Assembly: GCA_964551445.1 (NCBI GenBank)
Contig: CAZKCG010000004.1
Location: 146,291 to 210,290, forward strand
Reading direction: 5' to 3'
Source: DAOPXV01 sp964551445
GTDB taxonomy: Bacteria > Muiribacteriota > UBA9980
Length of the DNA: 64,000 nucleotides
The notes beneath the pieces are model-generated. The model was given only the letters and a program-made list of their open reading frames with translations, searched no databases and was not told the origin of the DNA. A program made the translations under genes and the position numbers. Positions 1 to 8,605 of this stretch are shown here, piece after piece (position 1 is the stretch's first letter; every line of letters starts with the position of its first letter).

Positions 1-122
1 GAAATACGGTAAGATAGCGGTTTTAAAATAGGCGATGGCGGAGGTAGAGCGTGAACTTTAATAACCGGAATTTTGATTTTTGCATCGGAAATTACTCTCA
101 GATATTGATGAAGAGGAGAAAA

Positions 123-755
123 ATGAAAAAGAATAACGGAAGATTCCAGACGCTTATGCTGGCGATTTTTTCGATAGCTTTCCTCGCTTTAGGCTGCGCG
201 GCTGGGGGAGGCGGCGTTCTTGGAACTGCGCCGAAACTCGATCAGGACCTTCAGAGCGCGTGGCAGTATGTCCGCATGGGCGACAACAACAACGCCATAA
301 TAGCGTTTCGGCAGGTGCTCGAAAAAACTCCGAATAAAAGCGAGGAAATGTCGGCGCATACTGGTATAGGCTGGGCATACGCGCAGCTTAATGACACCGA
401 AAAAGCGTGCGCGTATTTCGAAAAGGTCAAATCGACATCGAATGACGCGAACCTCGGATACGCCGGAGTTTTAATATCGCGCGGAAAAGAAGGCGATTAT
501 AAGAACGCGGTCGCTCTTTTGGAGGCGATAAACGTTCACAATCTCGATCAGACTTATATCTCGGATTATAAACTCGATATATCCAGCGCTCAGGCCCACG
601 CGCTCATGGGTATCGCGTATTATTACACCGGCGACAACAAGAACGCGAAGGCTCAGATCGAAAAAGCCAAGAGCACTGATATAACCGAAGGCACTTCCGC
701 CGTTTCAAAGATCGCGAACGCGATACTTGTCGATCTTAAACTTGAAGGATATTAA
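123..755 (+). CDS. TPR-type lipoprotein
   Basis: Probable outer-membrane or periplasmic lipoprotein with tetratricopeptide-like helices, a type of scaffold for protein-protein contacts. The ATG at 123 follows a GAGGAG ribosome site; a longer reading from 51 only adds residues before the signal peptide. Residues 1-24 form a lipoprotein signal ending in a lipobox (LALGC), followed by a Gly-rich spacer. The rest is helical, with TPR-like patterns such as NNAIIAFRQVLEKTP and AHALMGIAYYYTGDNKNAK. It is paralogous to the lipoprotein at 50447-51166: same length class, same lipobox-glycine start, and matching AHALM..YY/NY.G..A.A....A near the C-terminus. A strong hairpin terminator follows. The exact function is unknown. 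Confidence 0.8.
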   Translation: MKKNNGRFQTLMLAIFSIAFLALGCAAGGGGVLGTAPKLDQDLQSAWQYVRMGDNNNAIIAFRQVLEKTPNKSEEMSAHTGIGWAYAQLNDTEKACAYFEKVKSTSNDANLGYAGVLISRGKEGDYKNAVALLEAINVHNLDQTYISDYKLDISSAQAHALMGIAYYYTGDNKNAKAQIEKAKSTDITEGTSAVSKIANAILVDLKLEGY

Positions 756-822
756 GATCGGGGCCGCGCACGAAGGTAGCGGATAAATTCAACCTTATAA
801 AATAAGAAAGATCTATTTTATA

Positions 823-863
823 AATAAAAGCGCTCTATACGGGGCGCTTTTATTATTTTTCAT
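823..863 (+). terminator. Intrinsic terminator after the TPR lipoprotein
   Basis: Perfect 11-bp inverted repeat (823-833 with 844-854, arm AATAAAAGCGC) with a 10-nt loop, followed by a T-rich tract. It sits about 70 nt after the stop at 755. Confidence 0.85.
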
Positions 864-956
864 TTTTTTTGAAAAACACATGGCTTTTTTGAAAAATTCG
901 GAATATAATTATGATTATGGCCGTAGAAAGCGCGGACCTCAAAAGGAGTGTTTGAT

Positions 957-2351
957 TTGCAAATTGAAAAACTTGAAATATATCTGATACCCTTAATTTT
1001 ATCAATGCTTATTGCATTTCCCGCGTTATTGATCTTTCCGGAGGTTTCCATGGCACAGCAGCTCACATGTGAAATATGCCGCGGCAATATCGAAGGAAAA
1101 TATTATAAAATGAACGGGGCCTCGGGCGAATATCTCGTGTGTATTGCCTGTTATGGAAAAATGCCGAGATGTCCCAATTGCAAAGGTTTTATGCGCGAAG
1201 AAAATATCCTCGACGGAAATAAAATGTGCGCGAACTGTTATAACCAGATCAAACAGGCCGATAAATGCGGTATATGCCAGAAACATATAACCGGAAGTTA
1301 TACGAAATATACCGATCCGTCGTCCGGCGCGACGAACTGTATATGCCAGGACTGCATGGCCCGGTCCGAGCGGTGCAGCGTCTGTAACATTCCTTCGTCG
1401 GGCTTGAGTTCTTACGAAGGAAACCGTCTCTGCGCGGGTTGTTATGATAAAATATCTAAAATGCCGGTATGTGAAGTATGTAAAAATCACATAGCCGGAA
1501 CTTATGTTCAATATAAAGATCCAAAGGACGGGACCGTCACTTATACCTGTTCAAAATGCAATGATAAAACGCCCAAATGCTCGCTTTGCGGCGTTCCTTC
1601 GACGGGCCTGAGCGAGGTCCAGGGCCAGAATGTATGTCAAAAATGTTACGGCGGCCTGAAAAAGTGTCATGGATGCGGTAAATTCATCATGAAAACAAGC
1701 TATAATTACAGCATAGCCGAACAGACCTACTGCCCTGACTGCCAGAAAAACACACCGAAATGCGGCGTCTGCGGACTTCCGACGGGCGACAAACCGGTTA
1801 CGCTGACCGATGGAAGGCAGATATGCCCCGACTGCGAAGCGACTTCGGTCAAGGATGTAGCCACCGTTAAAACTCTTTATGAGGCCGTCGCGGCCTTTAT
1901 AGTTAAGGAATATTCAATGGATATAGGTCATATCAACGCCATCAGCTTCAAAGATATAAAGGAAATGGAAAAACTTGGAAAAGAAACGCCGACGGGGGCT
2001 GACGGCGCAAGCATACCGCTGGGGATATTTTCGAGAAGGGGCGAACAGTTCGACATATTCGTTCAGGAAAATCTGCCGAAAAATCTTTTAATAGGCGTTC
2101 TCGCGCACGAATACGCGCACGCGTACATGCATGAGGTGTCGCCTGATTATAAGAACACCGAGATCGAGGAAGGGTTTGCCGAATGGATAAGATATAAAAC
2201 ACTGAATTACATAGGCGACGAAAAGGGCGCCAAACTCATAGAGGTCAGACAGGACATTTATGGCGACGGCTTCAGAAAGGTCAGAAACGTCGAAAAGAAT
2301 GAAGGCTTAGGCGGCGTATTCAGATTATTCGTGAGAGCGAAAACTAAATAA
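957..2351 (+). CDS. Exported LIM-like zinc-finger protein with DA1-type metallopeptidase domain
   Basis: Predicted secreted zinc protein. TTG at 957 is the preferred start because AAAAGGAG lies 8 nt upstream; the GTG at 948 would overlap that site. A hydrophobic signal segment ends near the AMA-Q boundary. About sixteen CxxC knuckles follow (residues ~41-305 counted from the GTG), paired as LIM/zinc-ribbon modules with the recurring pattern CxxC...GxxxCxxCY. The C-terminal part carries HEYAH (387-391), EEGFAEW (407-413) and YGDGFR. These match the HExxH, VEEG and YGDGFR landmarks of the DA1-like peptidase family (PF12315), known best from plant LIM-peptidase regulators of growth. The gene stands alone, followed by an inverted-repeat element. 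Substrate unknown; a bacterial exported version is unusual. Confidence 0.8.
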   Translation: MQIEKLEIYLIPLILSMLIAFPALLIFPEVSMAQQLTCEICRGNIEGKYYKMNGASGEYLVCIACYGKMPRCPNCKGFMREENILDGNKMCANCYNQIKQADKCGICQKHITGSYTKYTDPSSGATNCICQDCMARSERCSVCNIPSSGLSSYEGNRLCAGCYDKISKMPVCEVCKNHIAGTYVQYKDPKDGTVTYTCSKCNDKTPKCSLCGVPSTGLSEVQGQNVCQKCYGGLKKCHGCGKFIMKTSYNYSIAEQTYCPDCQKNTPKCGVCGLPTGDKPVTLTDGRQICPDCEATSVKDVATVKTLYEAVAAFIVKEYSMDIGHINAISFKDIKEMEKLGKETPTGADGASIPLGIFSRRGEQFDIFVQENLPKNLLIGVLAHEYAHAYMHEVSPDYKNTEIEEGFAEWIRYKTLNYIGDEKGAKLIEVRQDIYGDGFRKVRNVEKNEGLGGVFRLFVRAKTK

Positions 2352-2353
2352 TC

Positions 2354-2483
2354 GTAACAAAAATTTTTTTCGGGACCGCGGTCGAAAATTCGTCCTTGAA
2401 TTTTTCGCCGCTTCTCTCTCGGAGGCTCTCGGCCATCGTGGCCTTCGCCTCCTCCGAGATATCCCTCAAAAAAATTTTGTTAC
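2354..2483. repeat. 130-bp intergenic element with terminal inverted repeats
   Basis: Left arm 2354-2370 (GTAAC then A and T runs) is complementary to right arm 2468-2483 with a single one-base gap, and GGGA/TCCC extends the match inwards. The GC-rich interior has further dyads (CTCGGAGGC with GCCTC..CCGAG; GGCCATCGTGGCC). It starts 3 nt after the stop of the LIM-DA1 gene and lies between convergent genes, so it may act as a bidirectional terminator. A similarly built element lies at 45607-45742. Confidence 0.6.
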
Positions 2484-2527
2484 TCATAAATTATGTTAAC
2501 ACTACTTTTTAACATATTCAGCTTTAT

Positions 2528-3442
2528 TTAGTTCCAATCGTATTTTTTCAAAATGAGCTGTTCGTAAAGGTCTATTCCGTGAGCGTTCAGGCGAAGGCTC
2601 ATTATCTTTTCTTTTTCGAATACGTCGAAATTTAATACCGCATATCCGAATTCCTGAAGGTAGAAAAGTTCAGGCGCGATGTTGTCAGTGCCTGTTTTAT
2701 CCTTTATTTTTGTCTGAAGGTCGGCGAATTTCATTTCCTGATAAGCGTTTTCTTTCCAGTGATTGTAAAGTATGTCAAATATGTTGTAACGGACGGAAAA
2801 ATCAAAACGGCTCTTTTTGGGCGCGAAAAAAACCGGGCCCGTCATTTTGAACACCTCGCGGCCGGCGACGGGATTGATGAGCGCGGCCAGAGCTATCCAG
2901 AGGGCGATGAGGCCCATTATAACTGTGCAGATGGCAATAGGTATATTTAAGAGAGTAGGTATGCCGGATAACGATTTTATTATTTTACAGACGTATAAAA
3001 TATCTATATCGAGAAGGAAATAAAATAAAAGCGAGCTGAAGAAACCGAAACCGTATGTAAGGGCGGAAAAGATCACGAGCATTGTGGCCTCTACTGCAAG
3101 AACCGTGTAATGATCCGGAACTACTCCGTCAACGACGGAATTAAAGGCCCAGTAGTTGAAGAACCAGTTGAAGGCGAAAGTGGTGAATATCGTTCCGCCG
3201 TAGGTATTTTTGTTAGCATATTCCATCATGCCGCATAAGAACTGGCATCCGGCGCCGAATAACAGCGCGTACATTGCGGCTGTTTTAAAGGTCGCTTTAA
3301 AATTGGCCGGTTCCAGACCGTATCCGAACGCGAGCGGCGTGAGCGCCGCGCAGGCGATGGCGAGGCCTATGAGACCGAGCGGAGCGGGATTGGCAAAAAC
3401 TTCCCTGTGCTTGGTAAATTCCAGATCGACTTTTCTAACCAT
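2528..3442 (-). CDS. Acetate uptake transporter (GPR1/FUN34/YaaH family) with extra C-terminal domain
   Basis: Six-helix membrane transporter of the GPR1/FUN34/YaaH (SatP) family, which moves acetate or succinate with protons. The family signature NPAPLGL is at residues ~18-24, followed by alternating hydrophobic segments to about residue 190. The start is firm: AGGAGG sits just upstream of the ATG. At 304 residues it is ~100 longer than a typical SatP. The tail (about 205-304) is soluble and helical, ending with a pattern that resembles a winged helix (FADLQTKIK ... ELFYLQEFGYAVLNF ... MSLRLNAHGIDLYEQL). The tail could be regulatory. Neighbours give no pathway. Confidence 0.85.
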   Translation of the reverse strand: MVRKVDLEFTKHREVFANPAPLGLIGLAIACAALTPLAFGYGLEPANFKATFKTAAMYALLFGAGCQFLCGMMEYANKNTYGGTIFTTFAFNWFFNYWAFNSVVDGVVPDHYTVLAVEATMLVIFSALTYGFGFFSSLLFYFLLDIDILYVCKIIKSLSGIPTLLNIPIAICTVIMGLIALWIALAALINPVAGREVFKMTGPVFFAPKKSRFDFSVRYNIFDILYNHWKENAYQEMKFADLQTKIKDKTGTDNIAPELFYLQEFGYAVLNFDVFEKEKIMSLRLNAHGIDLYEQLILKKYDWN

Positions 3443-3522
3443 TTTTTCCTCCGTTAATTTAATAATATATGATTTAAAGTTTTTTTATGTTTTGCGTGAG
3501 ACCATTATTTTTAGTTAATAGA

Positions 3523-3776
3523 GAATATAGAATAGTGAATAGTTGATGTCGCGGCCTTCGGTCGCCTGTTTTTAAATAGTCTGGTCAATCTACAACTGTT
3601 ATCTTGTCTGCTCATTTTCATACTCTGGTTTTAGTGAACTCACATGATTTAAGGAAGAGCTATTTTAATGTTTGATATTTTCCACAAAACTTTGTAACGC
3701 CAGCATCCCGGCATCTGTAGCGCCCTGAGGCGCCCACCTTAACTCTTCACTCTTATCTTTACACTCTTCAACTATT
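3523..3776. repeat. Heptad-hairpin repeat element, copy A
   Basis: This fills the 333-bp gap between two minus-strand genes. The left end has three 7-mers in register (GAATATA, GAATAGT, GAATAGT at 3523-3543), a 7-nt linker, then hairpin GCGGCC-TTC-GGTCGC (3551-3565). The right end (3742-3776) has inverted heptads of ACTCTTC type and runs up to the stop codon of the EamA gene. The middle, about 3566-3741, shows no gene that I can support. Confidence 0.7.
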
Positions 3777-4843
3777 TAAACGTGTCCGTGATGGTGATGC
3801 AGGTCCGGGTAATGAAAATGGCTATGTTCTTTTTCTTTGTGGGTATGTTTGTGACTGTGTTTTTCATTCGGCGCGCATTCGTTTTCGTGACCGTGCTCAT
3901 GATGCATATCGTCATGCGAATGAGCGTGATCATGTTCTACGAATTCGTGAGCGTGATCATGATCATGGCTTTCAGAAAGGTGACACCATACGCCGAGTCC
4001 CATCAGAGCGAGCGCGACAAGAAATGAAATAGTTACCGGCTCGCCGAATATCGCGATAGAGACGGCCGCCCCGAAGAAAGGAGCTAGTGAAAAATAAGCG
4101 CCGGTTCTGGAAGTTCCGATGTGGCGGAGCGCCAGAACGAAAAGCGCGAGGCTCAATCCGTATCCGAGAAAACCAAGAACGCATGATGAAATAAGCGATG
4201 TTAAACCGGGGAAACTTATTTTTAAAATAAAGAATGATATCAGAAGATTAGTACCGCCTGCTGCAAGGCCTTTTATGGAAGCTATCTGGAACGGGTCCGC
4301 GGCCGATATTTTTTTTGTCAGGTTATTGTCTATAGCCCAGCAGAAGCAGGCGAGCATGATCGAAACGGGACCGAAAAGCCCTGCCATATCAGGAGTTCCG
4401 CCCCATGAAAGCGCGGCGCCGCCGAGGGTTATCGCTGCCATTCCAAGAGCGATACGGCGGTCGAAATTTTCATTAAAAACAAACCAGGCCAGAAGCGCTG
4501 TAAATACGCCTTCCATATTTAAAAGAAGCGACGCGGTGGAAGCGGTAGAATTGTTAAGCCCGTATAAAAGCAGCATGGGGCCTAAAAATCCTCCGAAAAG
4601 CGTTGCGCCCGCGAGCCATTTATAATCGGATACCGCGAGGTTAGCTTCTTTTTCAACGTCTTTGACGGCGAAAGCGGACCTTACGGCCATATACATCAAA
4701 AGGCCGAGGCCTGAACCGAAATATAAGAGCCCCGCCAGCATGAAGGGCTTCACTTCGCCAAGCAATAGCTTTGAAAATGGAGTGCTGAGCCCGAAAAGAA
4801 GCGAGGCCGCGATCGCGTATATCACTCCGGAATGTTGTTTCAT
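3776..4843 (-). CDS. EamA/DMT-family permease with His-rich metal-binding tail
   Basis: Drug/metabolite transporter superfamily permease with two EamA repeats: ten hydrophobic segments over residues ~5-290, beginning GVIYAIAASLLFGLSTPFSKLL. The last ~65 residues are a cytosolic tail packed with His, Asp and Glu (clusters such as HDHDHAHE, HSHDDMHHEHGHE, HSHKHTHKEKEHSH, HHHHGH). Similar tails occur on zinc, nickel and cobalt transporters. The tail suggests metal binding or metal-responsive gating, but EamA proteins usually export metabolites, so the substrate is uncertain. The gene is transcribed alone and diverges from the ComFB operon. Confidence 0.8.
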   Translation of the reverse strand: MKQHSGVIYAIAASLLFGLSTPFSKLLLGEVKPFMLAGLLYFGSGLGLLMYMAVRSAFAVKDVEKEANLAVSDYKWLAGATLFGGFLGPMLLLYGLNNSTASTASLLLNMEGVFTALLAWFVFNENFDRRIALGMAAITLGGAALSWGGTPDMAGLFGPVSIMLACFCWAIDNNLTKKISAADPFQIASIKGLAAGGTNLLISFFILKISFPGLTSLISSCVLGFLGYGLSLALFVLALRHIGTSRTGAYFSLAPFFGAAVSIAIFGEPVTISFLVALALMGLGVWCHLSESHDHDHAHEFVEHDHAHSHDDMHHEHGHENECAPNEKHSHKHTHKEKEHSHFHYPDLHHHHGHV

Positions 4844-5027
4844 TATAATAACACCGCTTTTCTTTAAAATTTAAGCTGATAAACCCATGAAATTCAGCGC
4901 TCATTATACCATATTTAAGCATATATTACAATTTAAACGATAAAAAAACTTTTAAGCGCAGCCGGCATAATAAAAAAATAAAGACGGCGGCAGTAAATTA
5001 AATTCATATTATTCCGATACTTTTCCT

Positions 5028-5312
5028 ATGGCAATATATAATTACGTTGAGGACCTTGTTTACAGCAAGATCCACGAGATAGTTTCAAAAAATAAAGACA
5101 ATATCTGCAAATGCGACAGATGCATTGACGATATGGCGGCTCACGCGATAAACGGCCTTCCGGTCGTCTCTTATGTGACGGCTGAGGGCGGCATTTACCG
5201 CGAGGTCCAGAACATGACCAACGACCGGCTCAGGGTGGACATTGCCACAAAGTGCGTAAAAGCGGTAGACGTGGTCAGTAAAAAATCCAAACATAAACTT
5301 ACTCGTCAATAA
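5028..5312 (+). CDS. ComFB-family protein
   Basis: Small cytosolic protein of the late-competence ComFB family (PF10719). Visible family marks are an N-terminal helix like YNYVEDLVYSKI, the cysteine pair CKCDRC with DDMAAHAINGLP, and the following VSYVT. Some cyanobacterial relatives have been reported as cyclic-dinucleotide receptors, which would suit a signalling role here; that is inference. It is 25 nt upstream of a STAS-domain gene and likely co-transcribed with it and the FN3 lipoprotein. No clear Shine-Dalgarno precedes the ATG. Confidence 0.8.
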   Translation: MAIYNYVEDLVYSKIHEIVSKNKDNICKCDRCIDDMAAHAINGLPVVSYVTAEGGIYREVQNMTNDRLRVDIATKCVKAVDVVSKKSKHKLTRQ

Positions 5313-5337
5313 TTCTGAAATTTTTGGAGGCATCCGC

Positions 5338-5730
5338 ATGGATAAAAAGGCAAAAGTTCCGGCAGCACAGGCCGCGCCGCAGGTTCCGGCTGAAAAGAAA
5401 TTCGATCTGGAGATCGAAAAGAAAAAAAATTACGTAAAAGTGAATGTTTTCGGCGATATTACCGTCAAAACCGTCACTCTTATGAAAAAGAGAACTAAAG
5501 AACTCATCGACGACAAAAACAAGAATTTCGTGTTCGATCTTTCGGGATCGAATTACATGGATTCTTCAGGCCTCGGGTTTTTCATCGGCACGCTTAAAAA
5601 TTTGAAGGAGATCGGCGGAGCGCTTCATATAACCGGGCTTAGCGCATACGTTTCAGGGATATTCAATCTTATAAATCTCACTTCCATCGTCAGCATATTC
5701 GAAGATCCTAAAGAAGCCTGCAAATTTTAG
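5338..5730 (+). CDS. STAS-domain anti-sigma-factor antagonist
   Basis: Single STAS domain of the SpoIIAA/RsbV type, which binds an anti-sigma kinase and is switched by serine phosphorylation. The phospho-acceptor region is intact (NYMDSSGLGFFIG, about residues 76-88), and the rest follows the fold, with FDLSG before it and LHITGLS after. The first ~20 residues are an Ala/Pro/Gln-rich leader absent from most members. A good ribosome site (TGGAGG) precedes the ATG. It sits between ComFB and a lipoprotein 10 nt downstream. The partner kinase or phosphatase is not in the window. Confidence 0.9.
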   Translation: MDKKAKVPAAQAAPQVPAEKKFDLEIEKKKNYVKVNVFGDITVKTVTLMKKRTKELIDDKNKNFVFDLSGSNYMDSSGLGFFIGTLKNLKEIGGALHITGLSAYVSGIFNLINLTSIVSIFEDPKEACKF

Positions 5731-5740
5731 GCGGAGAATA

Positions 5741-7627
5741 ATGAAAAATAAAATATTAGTATATTCAATTTTTTTAATATTATTTCTGGCCCTGGCGTCG
5801 ACGGGATGCAACAGCAAGGTCGTCAACCCGGAAGCCGGCGTGCCGTCTTTAGCCGATGACGGTTATGTTCCTGACAGCCCGAAATGGAACGCGGTTACTC
5901 CGATAGACGTTCAGAAGATCGGAGAAAAGCAGTTTCAGGTGATACTGGACTGGGAGCCCGTAACATTAAATTCAGAGGACAATACGAAAAGAAATATCAT
6001 AGGCTATAACATATACCGCAGAAAAGAATCCGCGATAGACAAAAAAATAGCCTCTCTCGGCACGGACCAGCATTATTACCTGGATAAATCGCCCGAACTT
6101 TTAGAGGGCGAAAAATTTATTTACACCGTTTCGGCTTACGATAACATGCTCCGTGAAAGCCCTCACGCCGACGTTCAGATCGTGATAATTCAGCCTGAGA
6201 GAAAAAGCATACCCAAATCCGTATCTAATATTTTCTTCGCTCCGGGAAATCAGATAATGTCCGGCAGCGACCGCGGCGAGATAATAATTTCATGGGACGC
6301 GCCCACTGAAAATATAGACAATTCACCGGCCGACGATATAGCCGAATACGAAATAGAATCCCACAAACAGAGTAACTCGACATGGAAACCGATAGCCAAG
6401 ATACCGGCGGATAAAAACATATTCATCGATTCGAATCTTGTCGAAGGCACTTATTTCTACAGGATAAGAGCTAAAAATAAATCAGGGAACTATTCTCAAT
6501 ATCAGGACGGAAGTTTTTCCATATATGGAAAGATAGACGAAATGGCTCCCGGCCAGATCACCAATTTAGAAGTATGGTACCAGAAAGGCAAGAATTATCT
6601 GACATGGCAGAATCCTAAAAAAGACGCTGACGGCAAAACTTTAGACATGCACGGCGTGAAAATATACCGCAAGGATAAAAATTCGACGGAACCTTATTCG
6701 CTTATAAAGATAATGCCGCCCGACACAAGATACACCGATTTCAACATAAATCTTGATATCTATTATGTTTACACGCTTTCAACGTACGACATCTCAGGTA
6801 ACGAATCCATAATGTCAAAGCCCGTTACTTCCGAACCGAAAATAGTCTACCTTGAAACGCCGAAGAACCTGTACGCTAAATTAAGCCAGCAGTCAACGCT
6901 TACGATCAACTGGGAAGCGGTTTCGGGCGCTAAGAACTATAACGTGTTCAGATCGCCCATCGAGAACGGCATATACACTAAGACCACCGAAACACCAGTA
7001 AATTATGTGGTAATGACCATTCCTTACGGCAACTCCTATTACTTCAAAATCACCGCCGTCGACGAAGCCGGCAATGAAAGCTCGCTTTCAAACAGCCTTC
7101 AGGTCGTAAGTAACGTTCTTTATAAAACCATCGAGGCCGAAGAGTATCTAGGCGATATTGCAAAAGGCGTAAACGCCATCGGAAGGCCGTTCGACGTGGA
7201 AGTGAACGTGATCGACTACGCCGAGCTCGACCAGAAAGGCGCGTACCTTAAATATTCGCCCATATCCCCGTCAAACGGCGAATCAGTAAGAGGCGTTCCG
7301 CTGGCGGGACTGGACGTTGACGCGGTCGATGATTATTTTGAACTTAACGAATTTATGATGACAAATCCATATAAATGCGAGATATGGGTAAAAAAAGGCG
7401 TAAATTGCGGAATTTATCAGATAGAAGCGGCCGGGACCAAGTTCGGCCCGATCGACTGCTACTCAGTAAACAACCGCGAAATAATGAAATTCCCCATAAA
7501 TTTTAACGTAGCCGACGATCCCGTGAATCACGGCCAGACAACTAAATTCAGATTCACCTGCCTCGGCAAGAACCAGGATTCGTCGGATTACATCTTGAAC
7601 ATAGACAAGATAGTGATCTTCAGATAA
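5741..7627 (+). CDS. Lipoprotein with tandem fibronectin type III domains
   Basis: Exported lipoprotein: the signal peptide ends in lipobox ASTGC at residues ~19-23. Three or four FN3-like domains follow, recognisable by repeats of the pattern ISWDAP...YEI...NIFIDSNLVEGTYFYRIRAKNKSG, LTWQNP...GVKIYRKD and TINWEAVSGAKNYNVFRSP...YYFKITAVDEAGNESSLS. The C-terminal ~150 residues are beta-rich and possibly carbohydrate-binding, but I cannot assign them. It is probably a cell-surface or periplasmic protein, third in the ComFB-STAS operon. A hairpin terminator follows at 7721-7770. Confidence 0.8.
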   Translation: MKNKILVYSIFLILFLALASTGCNSKVVNPEAGVPSLADDGYVPDSPKWNAVTPIDVQKIGEKQFQVILDWEPVTLNSEDNTKRNIIGYNIYRRKESAIDKKIASLGTDQHYYLDKSPELLEGEKFIYTVSAYDNMLRESPHADVQIVIIQPERKSIPKSVSNIFFAPGNQIMSGSDRGEIIISWDAPTENIDNSPADDIAEYEIESHKQSNSTWKPIAKIPADKNIFIDSNLVEGTYFYRIRAKNKSGNYSQYQDGSFSIYGKIDEMAPGQITNLEVWYQKGKNYLTWQNPKKDADGKTLDMHGVKIYRKDKNSTEPYSLIKIMPPDTRYTDFNINLDIYYVYTLSTYDISGNESIMSKPVTSEPKIVYLETPKNLYAKLSQQSTLTINWEAVSGAKNYNVFRSPIENGIYTKTTETPVNYVVMTIPYGNSYYFKITAVDEAGNESSLSNSLQVVSNVLYKTIEAEEYLGDIAKGVNAIGRPFDVEVNVIDYAELDQKGAYLKYSPISPSNGESVRGVPLAGLDVDAVDDYFELNEFMMTNPYKCEIWVKKGVNCGIYQIEAAGTKFGPIDCYSVNNREIMKFPINFNVADDPVNHGQTTKFRFTCLGKNQDSSDYILNIDKIVIFR

Positions 7628-7668
7628 CCCGAAAAACATCAATATTTCCTATCGCGCGGGAATATTTC

Positions 7669-7701
7669 GCGGCCGCATTATTCATTATTCACAACGCGGC
7701 C
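7669..7701. repeat. Degenerate heptad element, copy F
   Basis: GCGGCCGC (7669-7676), two tandem ATTATTC heptads (7677-7690), ACAAC, then GCGGCC (7696-7701). It uses the same heptad and GCGGCC vocabulary as copies A-C, but shortened. Confidence 0.5.
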
Positions 7702-7720
7702 CTTTCACGCTCGATATGAC

Positions 7721-7770
7721 AAATAAAAGATCCGTTCCGGACCAGAGCCGGCGCGGATTTTTTATTTTAA
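7721..7770 (+). terminator. Intrinsic terminator of the ComFB-STAS-FN3 operon
   Basis: Arms 7721-7734 and 7754-7767 (AAATAAAAGATCCG against CGGATTTTTTATTT) pair with one mismatch. The 3' arm is itself T-rich. Confidence 0.7.
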
Positions 7771-7773
7771 TTT

Positions 7774-7802
7774 TTGACTTTTAAATATTTGTCTGATAAA
7801 AT
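7774..7802 (+). promoter_or_regulatory. Sigma-70-type promoter for the HAD phosphatase gene
   Basis: TTGACT (7774-7779), 17-nt spacer, TAAAAT (7797-7802) preceded by TGa, an extended -10. The predicted start is near 7809, giving a leader of about 60 nt. Confidence 0.7.
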
Positions 7803-7872
7803 AATCGTAACAAACCGCATTATGAACTATATAGTTTTATGATACAAATAAATAAAAAAGGGGTAGTTATTC

Positions 7873-8556
7873 ATGTTTAAAAACTCGTTTTTCAAAAGGT
7901 TGAATTCCATTCTGCTGGTGATTTTCGCTTCCGTCATGCTTTTTTCCGGCCAGGCGGCCGCATACAGGGACAACCAGATCCCGAACCTCGAAAAGATAAA
8001 ACAGATGATAATCCAGTACCACAAATCGGGGGACTGGGCCCGCGAGCTTGAAGTGGCCGGCGACCGCGGTATCGAAATGTTTTACAAAGCCTACGATGAA
8101 AATGAAAAACAGGCCGTGGTATTTGATATAGACGAAACGACCGTTGACAATTATGAATATTACGAAAAGAATAATTTCGCGTTCATTCCCAATATATGGT
8201 TCGAGTGGGTTGACAGCGCGAAAGCTCCAGCTATAAAGGGTATAAAGAGAATTTATGATGAGGCCGTCAAAAAAGGCGTTCCGGTTTTCTTTGTAACCGG
8301 CCGTTCCGAAAGAGGCAGAGCGAGCACTGAAAAAAACCTTGTGAACGCAGGTTACGCAAAATATGAAAAACTTATAATGCGCTCGCCTGAAGAAAAAGAT
8401 CTGACCGCCTTAAAATATAAATCGCAGAGACGCGAAAAAATAGAGAGATCGGGCTATCACATAATTTTAAACGTAGGCGATCAGTACAGCGACCTTTTCG
8501 GCGGATATTCCGAAAATATATTGAAACTGCCGAACCCTATGTATTTTATTCAGTAA
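7873..8556 (+). CDS. Secreted HAD-family acid phosphatase
   Basis: Exported phosphatase of the HAD class IIIB family (acid phosphatase, PF03767; relatives of lipoprotein e(P4)). The signal peptide (residues 1-~34) ends at AAA-YR without a lipobox, so it is soluble. Catalytic motif I is VVFDIDETTVDN (nucleophile and acid/base Asp), motif II the Thr in FFVTGR, and motif III the acidic stretch in NVGDQYSDL. The length (227) suits the family. It likely hydrolyses phosphomonoesters such as nucleotides in the periplasm. The gene has its own strong promoter and an imperfect inverted repeat after the stop. Its ribosome site is weak (AAAAGGGG). Confidence 0.85.
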   Translation: MFKNSFFKRLNSILLVIFASVMLFSGQAAAYRDNQIPNLEKIKQMIIQYHKSGDWARELEVAGDRGIEMFYKAYDENEKQAVVFDIDETTVDNYEYYEKNNFAFIPNIWFEWVDSAKAPAIKGIKRIYDEAVKKGVPVFFVTGRSERGRASTEKNLVNAGYAKYEKLIMRSPEEKDLTALKYKSQRREKIERSGYHIILNVGDQYSDLFGGYSENILKLPNPMYFIQ

Positions 8557-8605
8557 TTATCTTGCGCCGGCATTTATCCGGCTGAACGGAAACCGTCAAA
8601 ATCAA

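Noticed and set aside
1026..1511. Long antisense open frames over the LIM, RND, RNase Y, HEAT and giant surface-protein genes.
   Set aside because: They mirror the codon bias of the real genes on the other strand and show low-complexity or Arg-rich translations without family motifs.
7801..7814. 14-nt word ATAATCGTAACAAA shared with 2349-2362.
   Set aside because: At 7801 it overlaps the end of a promoter and has no inverted partner; a single short AT-rich match may be chance.
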